Origin: Rhododendron vialii
Lineage: Eukaryota; Streptophyta; Magnoliopsida; Ericales; Ericaceae
Direction: 5' to 3'
DNA: 64,000 nt
NCBI RefSeq assembly: GCF_030253575.1
Contig: NC_080562.1
Location: 28,245,852-28,309,851, forward strand
A program made the position numbers and the translations under genes. Under the pieces are notes generated by a model. The model saw nothing but the letters and a program-made list of their open reading frames with translations. It was not told where the DNA came from and did not search any database. Shown here piece by piece: positions 13,101 through 25,417 of this stretch. How positions within the stretch are numbered: the stretch's first letter is position 1; the number at the start of each line of letters is the position of its first letter.

Positions 13101-16100
13101 TTTGCTCGGTTCAGTGCTGTAGTACTTGCACTGAATTTTTCAAGGTGTCATTCTGACCACACTTGCTTTATCCTAAGGAATTCTCAAGGACAATGTGGGA
13201 CTCTGTCTGTATATGTGGATGATATTATTTTGACAGGGGATGACAAGTCACGGATTGTACAAGTAAAGAAGAACCGTAGCTCAGTTTTTGATGTAAAGGA
13301 TTTGGGAGACTTGAAATACTTTAATGAGCATAAAAGTTGCTCCCTCTAGGCATGGGATTTCCCTTTCACAACGGAAATATGCGCTCGATCTCCTGAGAGA
13401 TACTAGGATGACAGGCTGTAGACCTGTATCCACTCCTATGGACCCAAACATAAGATTATCCGCTGAATCTGGTGATCTTTTACCGGATACGACAATGTAT
13501 CAGCGGCTAGTTGGGAGACTCATCTACCTAACACACACTAGACCAGATCTGGCTTTTGCAGTGAGTTTGGTTAGCCAATTTAAGCATTCCCCCCACACAT
13601 CTCATCTAGATGTAGTGTATCATATCTGGCGGTACTTTAAGTCATGTCCTGGTCTGTTCTATGATTTGAAAAATTCTCCTAAAATCTCATGCTTCACCGA
13701 TGCTGACTATGTTGGGTCCATGAGAGATAGGAGGTCCACATCCAGTTTTTGTTCATTCTATGGGAACCATCTTCTCTCTTGGAAGAGTAAAAAACAATCT
13801 GCGGTTTCTCGATCTTCTGCTAAGGCAGAATACAAGGCAATGGCCCAAGGATCCTATGAAATCTTGTGGCTTCACTCCATTCTTGCAGAATTGAGGTTTC
13901 CCCTCTACACTACACTATGATAACAAGTCAGCTATTATGTTAGCCTCTAATTCAGTCCTCCGTGAAAGAACAAAGCATATTGAAGTTGATATTCATTTTA
14001 ATAGAGAAAAAGTGAGATCGGGAATTATTGTTACTAAGTTTGTTCCATCCGCTGAACAGGCTGCTGATGCTCTTACCAAACCAATAGGGCCATCTCTTCT
14101 CAAGACCACTCTTCGCAAGCTTGGCATGATCGATATCTTTGGGATTTGATTTATATGCAATCCCATAATATTAGTCCTGATTGATATGCAATCCCATAAT
14201 ATTAGTACTTTGATTTTATTTTCTTTCCTTTTATGTTTCATTCTCTTGGGTATATATACCCCTCTCTTGTAAATACATTAATCAAGATTTCAATATATAA
14301 TTCTTCTCTTTTTCTAGTAATCATTGAAGTAGTCTTTTGAAAACCACGGTACGAAAAGAAAACAGCTGAAATTTATTCTAGACATTTTAATGACAAGGAA
14401 AAACTTCAGTCCACCTCAAGAACTGGATCCATGAATATTGGAATTTATGTTTCGTGTTAAGTAGATACTCCCCCAATAGGCATGAGAGGAAGTTTGGAAT
14501 CAAAAATCCATGCCACATATTTTGTTGATATTTAAAAGCTCATGTTTTCCGTTATATTATTGTCCCACAGCCAAAATCTATCCATGCCAATACACATCCT
14601 TTTGAAAGAGCACACCACTTGAACAATATTGTAGTAATTTTGTCCAGTTTGATGTACTTGAAGAAGTAATACCATTGAAACAACTGAGTGACCCAAAAGC
14701 AAAAGTCACCTATCTGCATAGGTCTAAAGGCTCTAGTCAAGTGATGATTCATATCTAGATTCATGCACTCCAAAAAGTAGGATAAAAGTAAATGATGATA
14801 GGATGACAATCAGTGATTGATGTTATGAGCCTCGGCTGCCTCCCACTCATTCAAAATTGGTTTGGAGTTGGATGCTTTAACATGATATCATAACTAGGCT
14901 AATTATCACCTCGAAAACTAGCCTATGAGCCTGAGCGGCCTCTCCTCTCATTGCCAATTGGTTTTGAGTTGGATGTTTTAACATGGCATCAGAGCTAGGC
15001 TTTCGGAGGCTTTTGGACAAGACTCTCTTGATTAATTACCCCGTTGTTTGTGCCTTAAGCACACCTTGTATCGTTTCGTTGTTCGTTGTGATCACTATGT
15101 TTTGGATCCATTGTTTATCTTTGCACATGCAAACAGCAGCCTCTTCACTCATCCCAATTGGTTTTGAGTTGGAGTGCTTTCATTGCTCACTCATCTATCA
15201 TGGTAGTCATGACGTAGAGAGATTAGTATATTGACTAAAGCCCGTGAAAAATTGTGGAGGCAACAGCATATGATTTATTGGTCAGTATTGCGTATTGAAT
15301 CCTTGTTGTCCTTCGCCAGTCTAGTGGACTGTCTTCAACTTTTTGCTCTTAAAGAACTCATATAAAGTGACTGGCTGACTGCCATTCATACGGAACTAAA
15401 ATTAACAGAAACTTTGTGGAAAGACTTTCAATAACACCAGTACAAAGTGCAAGTGAAAAGACTCAAGCTGCTTGTAATCTATAAATGCGCACCCACTTAC
15501 CTGTCATCCCCCTCTTCCCACACATGATTGTGCTCCTGTTAAAGTAGAACAACATTAAACCAAAATAAAAAAAGAGAACGGGATGACTCCTAATTAAACC
15601 AAAATAAATTACCAATAAATAAAGAGGAAGATAATGAAGAAATATAGAGAACAAAATCAACATTGTAGGAAAGCACCAAGCCTCTTAGAAAAGAACCCAA
15701 AAATACACAAAAATACAGCATTAGCAGTTTGCATAAGATTCATTTTCAGATGTCTTTCATGACTCAATTAGACAAGAACCCAAAAATACACAAAAATACA
15801 GCATTAGCAGTTTGCATAAATTCATTTTCAGTTGTCTTTCATGACTCATTGCATGTCAAATAAGATTTATTAAAACTTCTCACTTTGAACTCACCAGGAA
15901 AGCAGGAGACTTTGCGCCTAGAAACTTCGAACACTTTGGTGCTCCACACAGACAACGAACATTAGCACCACCATACCACTCAAAATTATAATCGTATGCC
16001 AACTCAGTTCCAACATAAATATCTTGCTTCGCAAATATACCCACCCTTATTTCCCCCAAAATTGTCCACTTTCTCGTCTCGCAATTTGGTTCGCTGCAAC

Positions 16101-19100
16101 ACCAAAGCTATATGTCAATCCCAGCTAAGATCACTATTCCAGTGACTATTACTTGATACTCGTAATATCATTTCAGTGACTTACCATGAGTGGTTTATAA
16201 ATCTAGCAAGGCTGCCTTTTCTAGTTGCATCAATATACGAATTGGCATTGAGAGAAATTATATATGCATCCTTGAGACCTGCTTCAGACCACAAAAATTG
16301 TAGAATCAGTTTCCTGTTATCGTAGTACAACCTTCTCTCTCTCATAATTGTATGACACTATGACCTACCCTGAGCTTCATAAGCTTGGGACCTTTGCTGT
16401 GCCTCTTCTGATGATATTACTTCGCCGCAATATTCAATAACAAATTGTCCAGCCTAATCATTTTGAATAACACAGACAAGCAGCTATTAATTAATTGAAG
16501 ATTGAGCCCTGCCCAGTTAGAAATGTACAAAATGATTTCAAGCCTTATAAAGTCAGCAAATGAGATCATAGCAGAACCCACTCTCTTATCGGTTTTGAAA
16601 TAAAATGTTTAAGAAATGGTAAACTTGATAAACATCAGTATTCAGCACACATACCAGAGATAATTTGTTGTGTTTGATTACAAAGACAATTGCCAGCGAA
16701 ATTATTACAACTAACCTTAAACTAGAAGATAACTGATCTCTTCTAGATTATGTCATATGCAGCTAGAGAGTAATTACCTTGATACTTTCATCAGCTATAA
16801 GGCCCCACCCACGTCCTTCAGTCTTAAAAAATTTTGTTTTGGCATACTCAGATTTCTGGAACCTCTGTACACAAATAATAATGAAACATGAGGAATTGGA
16901 ACCTCAGAGGCTCCACAGAAACCATCATACTTCTAAAACTTTTACAGTCTTAAATTTACACCCAAAATAAATACATAAATAACAGGCGAAAAGAGCCAAT
17001 ATAACAAGCATATCGAGGCAAAGTTAAAAATATAATGCTTGGTAAGTGTAATAGCTGAAAATCTTGCCATACAGCTTGAATGCACATTATTAAAGTAATA
17101 AAAAGCATGGGAATTGGGAACTCACCCAAGTGCTAGCCACGGGAAAACCATGGCCAGGGGAGGAGGGGCTCAGGTGTTGGTCTAACATACTATATCCCAC
17201 ATCAGTGAGAGGGAAACTTGAGTAAAACAAGTATTGTAACTCCTGTCTTTAGACTCTTTCCAAGAAATGGATATCCGCAATAGCCGAACATGAGAGCAAT
17301 ACAAACAAAATCTTCCTAACCCGTATTGTATGTTTAAACACATCCGAGGCATGTTTAATCCGGATTTTAAATATTTAACACAAGACACCATTGGTCACCT
17401 TGGACATATAGTCCAATCCGATGTGCATAACCGGTCAAACAAACAGACCCTTTAAGTACATTATGCTTTGTCTGGATTGATATTTGAAATTTTTTTTGAA
17501 AAATAGTAGGGTTAATAAGTGGAGAGAGATAGAGAGAGAAATGTTGGAAGTAGGGGGAATCTAGGGGGAATTTTTTGAAAAATTCTTTTTGAAAAGGGAA
17601 GAGAACAAGGCATAAGTTATGAACATATCCAACAAGTTCACAGTTTCATGGGTCTTACATAGCCCTAAGCTATGAAGCACCGACACTCCAAAAGGGCACC
17701 GTATCTACGTATTGGACACGGGGACACGGCTTGGGAACACGGGGACACGTACTGGACACGCCACATGGCTTGTCCAATAATTTATTATTTTTTGCGCGGG
17801 GACACGCGCGGGAACACGACAGGGGGTCAAAATGTAATATTTTTAATTTTTGGGGGGTTAACATGAAATTATTCAAAAAATTGGAGTCAACTGTAATTAT
17901 GCCTTCAAAAAAAAATTATACAATAAATGAAATTATTCATATACAATGATGGTTCATAAAAAAAAAATTTGAATGATAATATATTTTATTTATTTATTTA
18001 TACACGTGGTGTGTCCCCTGCTGTGTCTATATCCCCATTTTTTTAGAATTGCCGTGTCCCATGTCTGTTTCCGTGTCCGTGTCCGTGTTACATAGGCCCT
18101 AAGTATTGGTATCAAAGTAATAGTAGGAGGCCAATTTGAGTAGAGAGAAGCTGCAATTTCATCGGATATGCAAATTGTGTGGGCGAGGAAGTTGTTTCTT
18201 CTTCATAATAATAAGAATTTCAGATTGGCTAGGAATTTAGAGAAGTGTAGACAAAGATGACAAGGATATGCTTGTCTATTTTCATCAATTTGACTTTGAC
18301 TTTGACTTAAACTTTTCTGAGGCCCACTCTCAATTCAGCATGTATAGCACTACACTCCACTCTATACTTCCAAAGTATCTATCATATCAAGAAATTGGTC
18401 AAGGGCAAGATGGCATACCCTCTACTCCCAGCTACCCAAACTAAAGAGGAAATGACTCTTAACCCTAAATATAGGTCTCCCAATCCCATCAACATATCTA
18501 TTATTCCATTCTCTCCAAATAAGCCACATCAAGCAAAGTGGATCAAAATCCAGAGCTTCCATCCTCGTCAACCCACTCTAGCCCCAAACCTTTCTTGAAT
18601 TAGCTCTACTACCGAACATGGAAAAGGCCGAGGCATACTCCACCATACAAGTATCGTAGCCCAAAGTTCCCTCGCAACTAGACAAATACAATGAATAAAC
18701 AAGAGAACCTCTGATTCTCCATCACTCAAGCACATGGGACACCAATTAACAATAAGCTTTCAATGCCAAATAAGGTTATCTACGCTAAGAATCTTTTCCT
18801 TAGCCGTCCACCATGCAAAGAAAGCAGTCTTGTTTGGAGCACGAGTTCACCAAATGGCCTTCTAGGAAAAGCATATGTTAGTACCTCCAACCAAGACTCG
18901 GTAAAATGATTTCACATGGAAAGTCCCATTTGCCGTTGGAATCCGCCTCAAAGAATCCTGCCCCGTCCCCAAGCCTGGCATACCATATAAATTGCCCAAA
19001 AGGGTCAATAACTCGTCCAACTACCAATCTTGCACCTCCCTACAAAGAAAAATATCCCACATCAGCATGTCCCCATCCATTTTGAGATAATCCGCCATAT

Positions 19101-22100
19101 CGCACCTCTATACACCACCAACTGAAAAGGAAGGTAACAAGGATATGATTTTATCCTTTAAATTTTGTGAAATCGAAAGAAAGACCATATACCAAAATAC
19201 CATGGCCTGAGGTAAAAGGTTACAAAGGCAATAGCATACCATTGAAACTTTGAATAGGACAAGCCATAACCAACACCTATTCTTGGCATACCAAGTTGTA
19301 GTACCTGGCAAGGATCTATGCAAGAAAAAAAAAATTCATGCATCTCTATCTATAATAAAACAATTCAAGTTTTTTGAATTTTACATACTTTCAGCCATTG
19401 GATTGATATTCAATGGTCTAGATTAATTTTGGAAGGTTTTAACAGCTGAGATGAGTTTGAGTATGAATCCAACAGTCAAGAAATGTTATGGGTGCTCAAC
19501 CTACTGCTCTAACAGGGGATTAGATCTGGAGTGTGAAATACGCCTTATTCGATTGTGCTGTCTAAATTCTGACCGTTTGACTGCTTGACTGTCAAAATTA
19601 AGGGCCGAATCTGATCACCCCTCTCTCTCCAGATACACGTTTGGCGTCCCTACCCCTCCTCCGATGATGACTTCAGTGAATTGTTGTAACTCCACAACCA
19701 TCGGGCCCATCTCCCTTGTCGTGAAATCCGACTAATCAAATCCTTGCCCAAGATTCTGCCTCCATTACTGCTCTTCTTTGCAATGCAACCATTAGCAATG
19801 GTGGTCAGTGGTTGCGTAGGCAATTTAGGAAGTGAGTTTCAAAGGTGTGTGCAAAGCGCCTTTAGTAATTAAGCATTTTATGGCTCGTGGTTGTCCATTG
19901 ATGAAGCAAAGGTCAGAGGTAAAATATAGAATTGTCGTTTACGTATGGATTATTACTAATTCAATTTCTCTTTCCTGCAGGTCGTTAACTCATGGGTTTA
20001 TCAAAAATAAAGGTACACTATTGTTCAATTTTCGAAAAAAAGTTGTTTTATATTTTTTCTCAGCATGCTTTTCCTTTTTCTCCCCATTAGCTGTGAATTG
20101 TTTTTTGCCTTTTGTAGTAATTAGAGGAGGTGACATCGACTTGGAGAATGCCCCAAACTTTGGCTGATTTTTTGAACGAATTTTCTCATTTTTGTAGGTT
20201 TTCTTACAAATCTTCTTGTTCTTCATTTATCTGTGGAGAGGTTTAAACATTTCTTCATTTATTTTTTGGAGAGGTTTAAAGACTAGTTTATCCTATTGAA
20301 ATTTATTTGTTCTGTTTCTTTTCCTCCCCTTATGCTATGAAAGGAACAGGGTTTAAGTTGTTTGGCCAACACTACCAGGCACGTACTTTTGCTGTTACTT
20401 GCGTTTGTTGTTACTGGAAAATTGTGATTTGCCAAAAAGGTCCTTTTGATGGCCAATCATCCTTTTGGTCAGTCATTCATTTTAGATGAAAAACGCTTTT
20501 TTACAAACACACAAACAAGGCTGAGACTCTCTAACGAACTTGAGTTTTTTGACCTCGGGATCAACAAGGGAATTTTCAGAGAAACAAATACTTTAGTATA
20601 TTCATTCTTAATTCAAAAGATAGCTAACTCTAAAGATAACTACTGTAGTAGGACTCCCACTGAAATACTTAGTATATTTATTCTTAATTCAAAAGATAGC
20701 TAACTCTAAAGATATCTACTGTAGTAGGACTCCCACTTTGAATCAAGGTCATTCCCATGACTAATGTTCCACATAACACCATAGACATTAAATCAATGTG
20801 TTACGGTGGACCATCAATATGTGTGTGAAATGTATCAGTGGACATTGTTTGGAGATCTAGGGATCATCAAAAAGATTTAGGCAACGTGTTGCCAATATTC
20901 CAAGTTTCCAACAAAACCAACAATTTTCTTAGATGTACTTTTCTCAATCTGCCCTACTGCAACTACGGAAACAGAATTAAACAAAAAAAAAAAATGGCCC
21001 AAAGATGCCCCCTTTACAGAATTTATTATCGTAGACCATTTTTACACATAAATCAACAATAGTATAGGAAGCTCCAATATCAAATGAGGGACTGACACAG
21101 TGTTAGTCTATTGTCATCAAATTACCTGGACTTAAACTTTTCTGAGGCCCATTCTCAGTTTCAGCGTGTATGTTGCAGTTTCATTAACTAACTGGCAGCA
21201 CTTTAATCTGACACCACATGAGGGTGAGTAGCGTAACTTCATATGAAAGTGAGGTGAAATGCTCTAAGACCAGACCAAAGGGAGGTAGGAAGGATTTGAT
21301 AGAATTGACTTACCAAAATTCCATCATGCCATTATCTTCAGATCCCTTTAATCATTGTAACTTGTTTCAATGATTAATAAAATCATTTTTTGCTGATCAA
21401 AAAAAAAAATGGCCATACCCAACACCTATTCCTGAGCATAGCAAGTCACAATGCCTAGCAAGGGTGTATCCATAAAATATCATCCATTATAATACTAAAC
21501 AACTACTTCCAATACATAAATGTAGGTCAAATGAAGACACATATTCCACAAATGCACAAAGTCAGAGACTCTCTAACGAAGTCGAGTTTTTGACCTTGGA
21601 TCAACAAGGGAATTTTCAGAGAAATAAGCATTTAGTATATCCATTCTCACATCAAAAGCTACTAATCTAACGGGACTTCTACGTAAAATCAAGATGTGGA
21701 ACCTGTGATCCTTTTTTAAATCTTCTTTATTCTGCAATAATAAGTATCTGATAATGATATTTAATCATACAGAATACAACAAAATAAGCAGTAGTACAGA
21801 TACTAGCCCATTCACATTCACAAACACACGCAAGATGACCTCATTTTCACCTGATTTTTGCAATAGTCACCGCAAGGGCAGTAGCCAGGCGTGCATTCAG
21901 TGCTGGTCAGAACATTCAAGCACCTCTCCCCACATGCACTGTCAGGATCATTGGCATCATACTTGCACTCACAAATGGCAATGTCCTCTTCTTTCAACTT
22001 TTTGTGTCTAAAACATACAAATTACCATTGGGCATAGTCAGTACCACAAGTACAATAATAATAATAATAAATGATCCATTTGGATGATGGCAATATCAAA

Positions 22101-24765
22101 CTCCAGCCTATCATAAACCTCAACCCCCTCCCCCACCCCCCAAAAAACAAAAGCTCATCATAAACCAAACTGCCAACTTTCTATGTATAATAGCATAATC
22201 AAACAGCTACCTTATTGCAAGCAAACCATCTCAATAACCAGGATATGCCAATTAACACACAAAAAATGAGCACAAATGCACAACTATTTCTCCACCTTCA
22301 AATCAAAAACTTTTTAAAAGCTTTAAATGGTAGACTCAAATTCTTGAAATGTTTGCGAGTGAATAACCACTTTTTTTAACATCTACAACATAGTTATAAA
22401 AGGCACGTGCCCACGATCAAAGCTCACTCTTGGCACCTAGAGGGGGTCAGGAGAGCCAACATGATAGAGGTGAGGCTTAGGCAACCAAGCGCAAGGCGTG
22501 CGCCTGGTTAGCCACTTTCAATTCGCACCTAATTTAAATCTAAAGGGAAAAAATGTAACTCCTCTTAACCTAAAGGCTAAACGATCCTCACACATCAGTA
22601 CACCATGTCGATTTCCCAGTGAACGACTCAAACCAAATGATCTCTCTCGGTCGGAGGCCGTAACGTAAATAGCTTTCTTGAGTTTGCATACCAGATTCCA
22701 AGGAGAAGAGAAGTCATTAAATTTGACATTCTAGTTCTCTACACAAGAATGGTTGACTATTTAGCATTTGGTAAGTGAATTTATCGGTTTTTTACATTAA
22801 CTTTCTAAACTTATTGTCTTATTATATTAAGTTTTTGCAATTTTTTCTCTCTTTAGGTGTGCCTCGCGCCTAGACCCAACATACCTTTGCGCCTTAGTGC
22901 ACCTCTCGCCATTAATAACTATGATCTTGAACCAGAAAAGAATATGTACATAGGAAAGGCTTAGGAGTACGTGTCTATTCCAATAAAGGTCGGCATTATA
23001 GATCAGTGCCATACGTTAAAAGCCATTCAAAAATGTTACATTGCAAGAGTCTAGTTTCTAACAATAAGTATTGACGAATGGAGGACATGTCTCTAACTAG
23101 CAATCCTTTCTCAAAACAAAAGTACCAAAACTGTATTCTGCAACGAAACAAAACAAAAACATCAACAGGAGGAAAAGAAAACACTTACTTTCGGCCCAAG
23201 AAATCATTCTGATTGATATATACGAATGGTAACACTCCTTCTGGTAGTTGAACCTTGAAAAAACATGTAATCTTGTTACTCTTACTCATCTGCTCTAATA
23301 AGTCCTAGCAATACTAATAAGACAAATTCATAGAACAATAATGCCACTCTCCATGACAAGAAACATAGCATTTTCTCCAGCGTGTTATTGAAGGCATGGT
23401 ATGATATAAAGCCATACACTCTTCTGAAAGATAGAAACTTTCATAATAACCATAAGAATATGAAAAAATAATGGAAGCAATAACCTTGATAACATTGATA
23501 GTGGATTGATTCCCTTTCTCAAGAAGTTTTTTATCTACTACTATTACAAAAAATAAGGTCAGCATGAGTTTGACATCTTTGACACTTCTTAAAGACATCG
23601 AGACAACCTTCATCCAAGGTAGGCCAGTAGTCACCTTGCTGCAGGATTTTCTTAGAGATATGTGCATCTCATGTATTGTGCTCTGCATCTCTCACTTCTA
23701 TTTTCTTATGATCTCAAATGGTTGTCTTAGTTTCTTTTAGTTTTGGCCTCTTTTTAGTTTAAAGATAGAAGTAAAGTTGCTCTTAATCTCTCTTTAAGTG
23801 CCGTGAGCAATTAGAACTAGTTCGCAATCTTAAATCAACAAAAACATACATGCAAAATACCTCTACGCTGCCATACCAAATGTGACTATCTACTATTCAA
23901 TTCTGATGCATGATCATGGCATACGTTGTTATACAAGGATGGCATCAATAGTTCACTCAAGGAGCGATCCAGGAAAGAAAGTAATGAGCCACATAGGCAT
24001 CTCCAAGTCGGATGGGTAGAACCAAAAAACAGATATATGATTATTACATAAGATTGTCCCACCTTTAAATAGCACACACTAAGGGAAAAGATTCACTTCT
24101 TGCTATTTTTCACATTGGAAGTTCATTTTCGTTGTGTGCGTGAATCTGGAAGCTCATCTTTGTTGTGCTAATTCAGTTTTCATCCTTTACATAGCTGCAT
24201 AATCTTTTCATGTCTTGATAGGGTACATTGTTGTATAGTCAAGTTTTGAAATATAAGTATGTTAACAAAACAACACCAACACTATAAACTCCCTTTTCAA
24301 TCATGGATCAAAACAATCTTTTATTTCTTTATTGCTCCAAAATAAAGTTCTTCAACCAATAAACAACTTGGACATTGAAGGAAAGAAAATCATCATCGGG
24401 TAGAAATTCCTACATTACTTTGCTTTGTTTCATTACCACTGTGACACCAGTAACAGCAAATTATATAGTCGTCGCGGAAAAAAAAAGAAATCACTCTTAC
24501 AAATACACAGTCCTACAGTCGCAGTATACATTGACCATGAATACCTGTCCAACACAATCCTACAGTCGCAATATACATTGATCCCTGTTCAATGCAAATT
24601 GAAAGCACATATTCTTCGAAATGAAATATATCTGCATTAGGATGAGATTGATAGATACGCATTACAGCGATGGACACATACCTGAACATGGCTTCGATGG
24701 GCCTTTCGGCCATTCGATTGATTTCGATTTGGTCTTTCGCTAGATGAAGGTTTGCCAATAAACAT
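7177..24765 (-). CDS. ASHH1: ASHH1/SDG26-type SET-domain histone H3 lysine methyltransferase, 10 coding exons, intact
   Basis: Nuclear SAM-dependent histone methyltransferase. Minus-strand exons: 24765-24682, 23253-23189, 22007-21851, 16864-16778, 16453-16369, 16278-16185, 16093-15895, 15535-15501, 9223-8737, 7455-7177. All nine introns are GT-AG and all phases fit, giving 523 codons without a stop. Order: AWS cysteine domain (CECKYD ... CTPGYCPCGDYC), SET with GRGWGL (SAM binding), EYCGEV, NHSCEPNC and YDYNFEWYGG, then post-SET CLCGAPKC. The C-terminal tail has the conserved patches YDSAEDE, KKAQEE, DIRPAIEEHERDSQD and SCSKLKA, as I recall them in Arabidopsis ASHH1 (a flowering-time regulator). 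Intron 8 (9224-15500) carries a copia element; intron 3 (16865-21850) carries a MITE and LINE debris. Exon 1, which supplies the ATG after an upstream in-frame stop, is the least certain; exons 2-10 are strong. Confidence 0.9.
9341..9485 (+). repeat. 5' LTR of intronic copia (conserved part)
   Basis: Matches 14141-14318 closely. It contains a TATATATACCCC promoter-like stretch and precedes the primer-binding site. The true start may be at 9294. Confidence 0.8.
9824..11456 (+). pseudogene. copia gag-protease region, frameshifted
   Basis: Gag starts MTDGSKITS and shifts frame near 10010. The next frame holds the UBN2-like gag core (WDIDNWTILGWFFSSM). A later frame holds the CCHC knuckle CHHCGDQGHIKDTC, the protease motif with its catalytic Asp (VLDSS, where most copia have DSGAS), and the GAG-pre-integrase LWHARLGH. 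The gag core carries a 72-bp in-frame tandem duplication (10195-10338). Confidence 0.85.
10195..10338 (+). repeat. 72-bp in-frame tandem duplication in gag
   Basis: Two units of 24 codons (HNEARIFELHQEISCASQES ...) differ at very few bases. The frame is kept. Confidence 0.93.
12722..14149 (+). pseudogene. copia reverse transcriptase-RNase H, frameshifted
   Basis: RT blocks run CKWVFGLKQKADG, then MDVKNAFLNGDL, then after a frameshift YVDDIILTGDD near 13217. A further shift leads to RNase H (FTDADYVGS, RSSAKAEYKAMAQ). A stop near 13918 splits the RNase H tail. The active-site DD is present, but the frame is broken several times. Confidence 0.88.
14141..14318 (+). repeat. 3' LTR of intronic copia, rearranged
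   Basis: The segment with ATCCCATAATATTAG occurs twice in a row here (about 14160 and 14192) but once in the 5' LTR. It follows the last RNase H codons (KLGMIDIF) with no polypurine tract. Confidence 0.8.
14848..15200 (+). repeat. Old LTR/primer-site relics in intron 8
   Basis: Three related segments carry ATTGGTTTTGAGTTGGA-like text. At about 14984 it is followed by TGGCATCAGAGC, close to the plant initiator-Met primer site, and by a decayed version near 14882. This looks like repeated LTR-to-internal junctions of a small LTR element. No coding is seen. Confidence 0.5.
15691..15855. repeat. 83-bp tandem duplication in ASHH1-like intron 7
   Basis: Two units starting AAGAACCCAAAAATACAC at 15691 and 15774, differing by a 3-bp indel and a few substitutions. 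It lies inside the 359-bp intron 15536-15894 and leaves both splice sites untouched. Confidence 0.9.
17670..18095. mobile_element. hAT-type MITE with ACACGG repeats in intron 3
   Basis: A 426-bp element with related ends (CTATGAAGCACCGACAC; reverse complement of the other end CTATGTAACACGGACAC), flanked by the 8-bp duplication GCCCTAAG (17662-17669 and 18096-18103). Both ends carry clusters of GGACACGG-like repeats, typical subterminal transposase-binding arrays. No transposase is present. Confidence 0.88.
18390..19090 (-). pseudogene. LINE (L1-type) reverse-transcriptase C-terminus remnant
   Basis: In minus-strand frames, with stops, the zinc-binding tail typical of plant LINE reverse transcriptases can be read: NLIWH, NWCPMCLSDGES, LLFIHC, ELWATI. 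Several nonsense codons break it. It lies in intron 3 on the host gene's strand. Limits are approximate. Confidence 0.7.
19343..19420 (+). mobile_element. Possible Helitron 5' terminus
   Basis: TCTCTATCTATAATAAAAC starts right after CATGCA, which resembles plant Helitron 5' ends (TC, then CTATAATAAAA). No CTRR end with a GC-rich hairpin was found in the next 2 kb, so only one end is proposed. Confidence 0.35.
20591..20738. repeat. 76-bp tandem duplication in intron 3
   Basis: Two near-identical units (TAGCTAACTCTAAAGATA at 20621 and 20697). A diverged relative of the preceding stretch recurs near 21560-21650, showing repeated local duplication in this intron. Confidence 0.85.
22389..22923. 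mobile_element. MITE in intron 2
   Basis: A 535-bp block with inverted ends CATAGTTAT ... ATAACTATG. Related, decayed sub-ends follow (AAAAGGCACGTGCC versus AATGGCGAGAGGTGCAC read inward from the right), and the interior is rich in GCGCC/AGGCG words. The target duplication cannot be separated from the inverted repeat. Confidence 0.55.
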
Positions 24766-25063
24766 TCGCTTGTTAAACTTTTTGCTTTATACTTTTACTG
24801 CTTTCTTTGTCGATCGGTTAGCAGAAGGGCATTTAGATCCCTCAATTTTTCCATGCTTTCTTTGCTTTCCCAAATGAATGTAACCCTAGAAACTAAATAG
24901 CTTGGATGCAAAATAAGATTTAGTATTTAAGCTGAATGCAAACGAAGATTTAGGCTTATATGGGGTTTATACCCATTGAAGACTTACTTTCTTGAGCTCA
25001 AAAAATGCAAATATGAGGGATTTTTGGCTAAGTCTCCCAATCACTACAGCCCGATATTGTATC

Positions 25064-25417
25064 CAAGGGCGGACACAAGGGGGGGCTAGGGGGTGCCCAG
25101 GCCTGCACAACTTGAAATGCTCCCATTAATTATATTAGTTTTTTAGGTTAATGTGGAAAAATTCTATAGGATCGCCCCTACAAGTGTCTCTAGGGAAAAA
25201 AAAGTTCATAAAGTTCTTATACATGTGTTAAAAAGCCTCCTAAGATTTGAAGCTATCAACCATTTTTCTTATTGAATTGGGGTTAAGTATATACACATGA
25301 ATTCATCTCATTCTCAGAACTAGATAGTAGCAAATATATTTGGATTTTTTTTTTGTACCAATGTAGAAATACATATGATTCGGGCCCCTGCTAATACAAA
25401 TCCTGCATCCGCCACTG
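25064..25417. mobile_element. MITE-like relic
   Basis: The ends are inverted and related: CAAGGGCGGACACAAGG on the left; reverse complement of the right end CAGTGGCGGATGCAGG. A C/G-rich subterminal block sits on each side and the centre is AT-rich without coding. It lies upstream of the SET gene. Confidence 0.5.

Larger units (their letters stand above)
9294..14318 (+). mobile_element. Degenerate Ty1-copia retrotransposon in ASHH1-like intron 8
   Basis: Plus-strand copia element, antisense to its host gene. A 5' LTR ends at 9485 and is followed at once by an initiator-Met primer site (TGGTATCAAAGCC, 9486-9498). The matching 3' LTR ends at 14318. The LTRs agree over about 135 bp; the 5' one may start at 9294 (TGTTGGA), while the 3' one has lost its start and polypurine tract and gained a partial internal repeat (14151-14190). 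Order: gag from 9824, CCHC knuckle near 10687, protease (WVLDSSANDHMTG), pre-integrase LWHARLGH, integrase debris, RT (CKWVFGLKQKADG; YVDDI near 13217), RNase H to 14149. Several frameshifts and stops make it inactive. No clean target duplication was seen. Confidence 0.93.

Noticed and set aside
15881..16100. SET-domain exon as a stray pseudogene
   Set aside because: Flanking exons join in phase with proper splice sites on both sides, so it belongs to an intact gene.
17670..17949. Overlapping 64-72 codon frames on both strands
   Set aside because: Explained by the ACACGG repeats of the hAT MITE.
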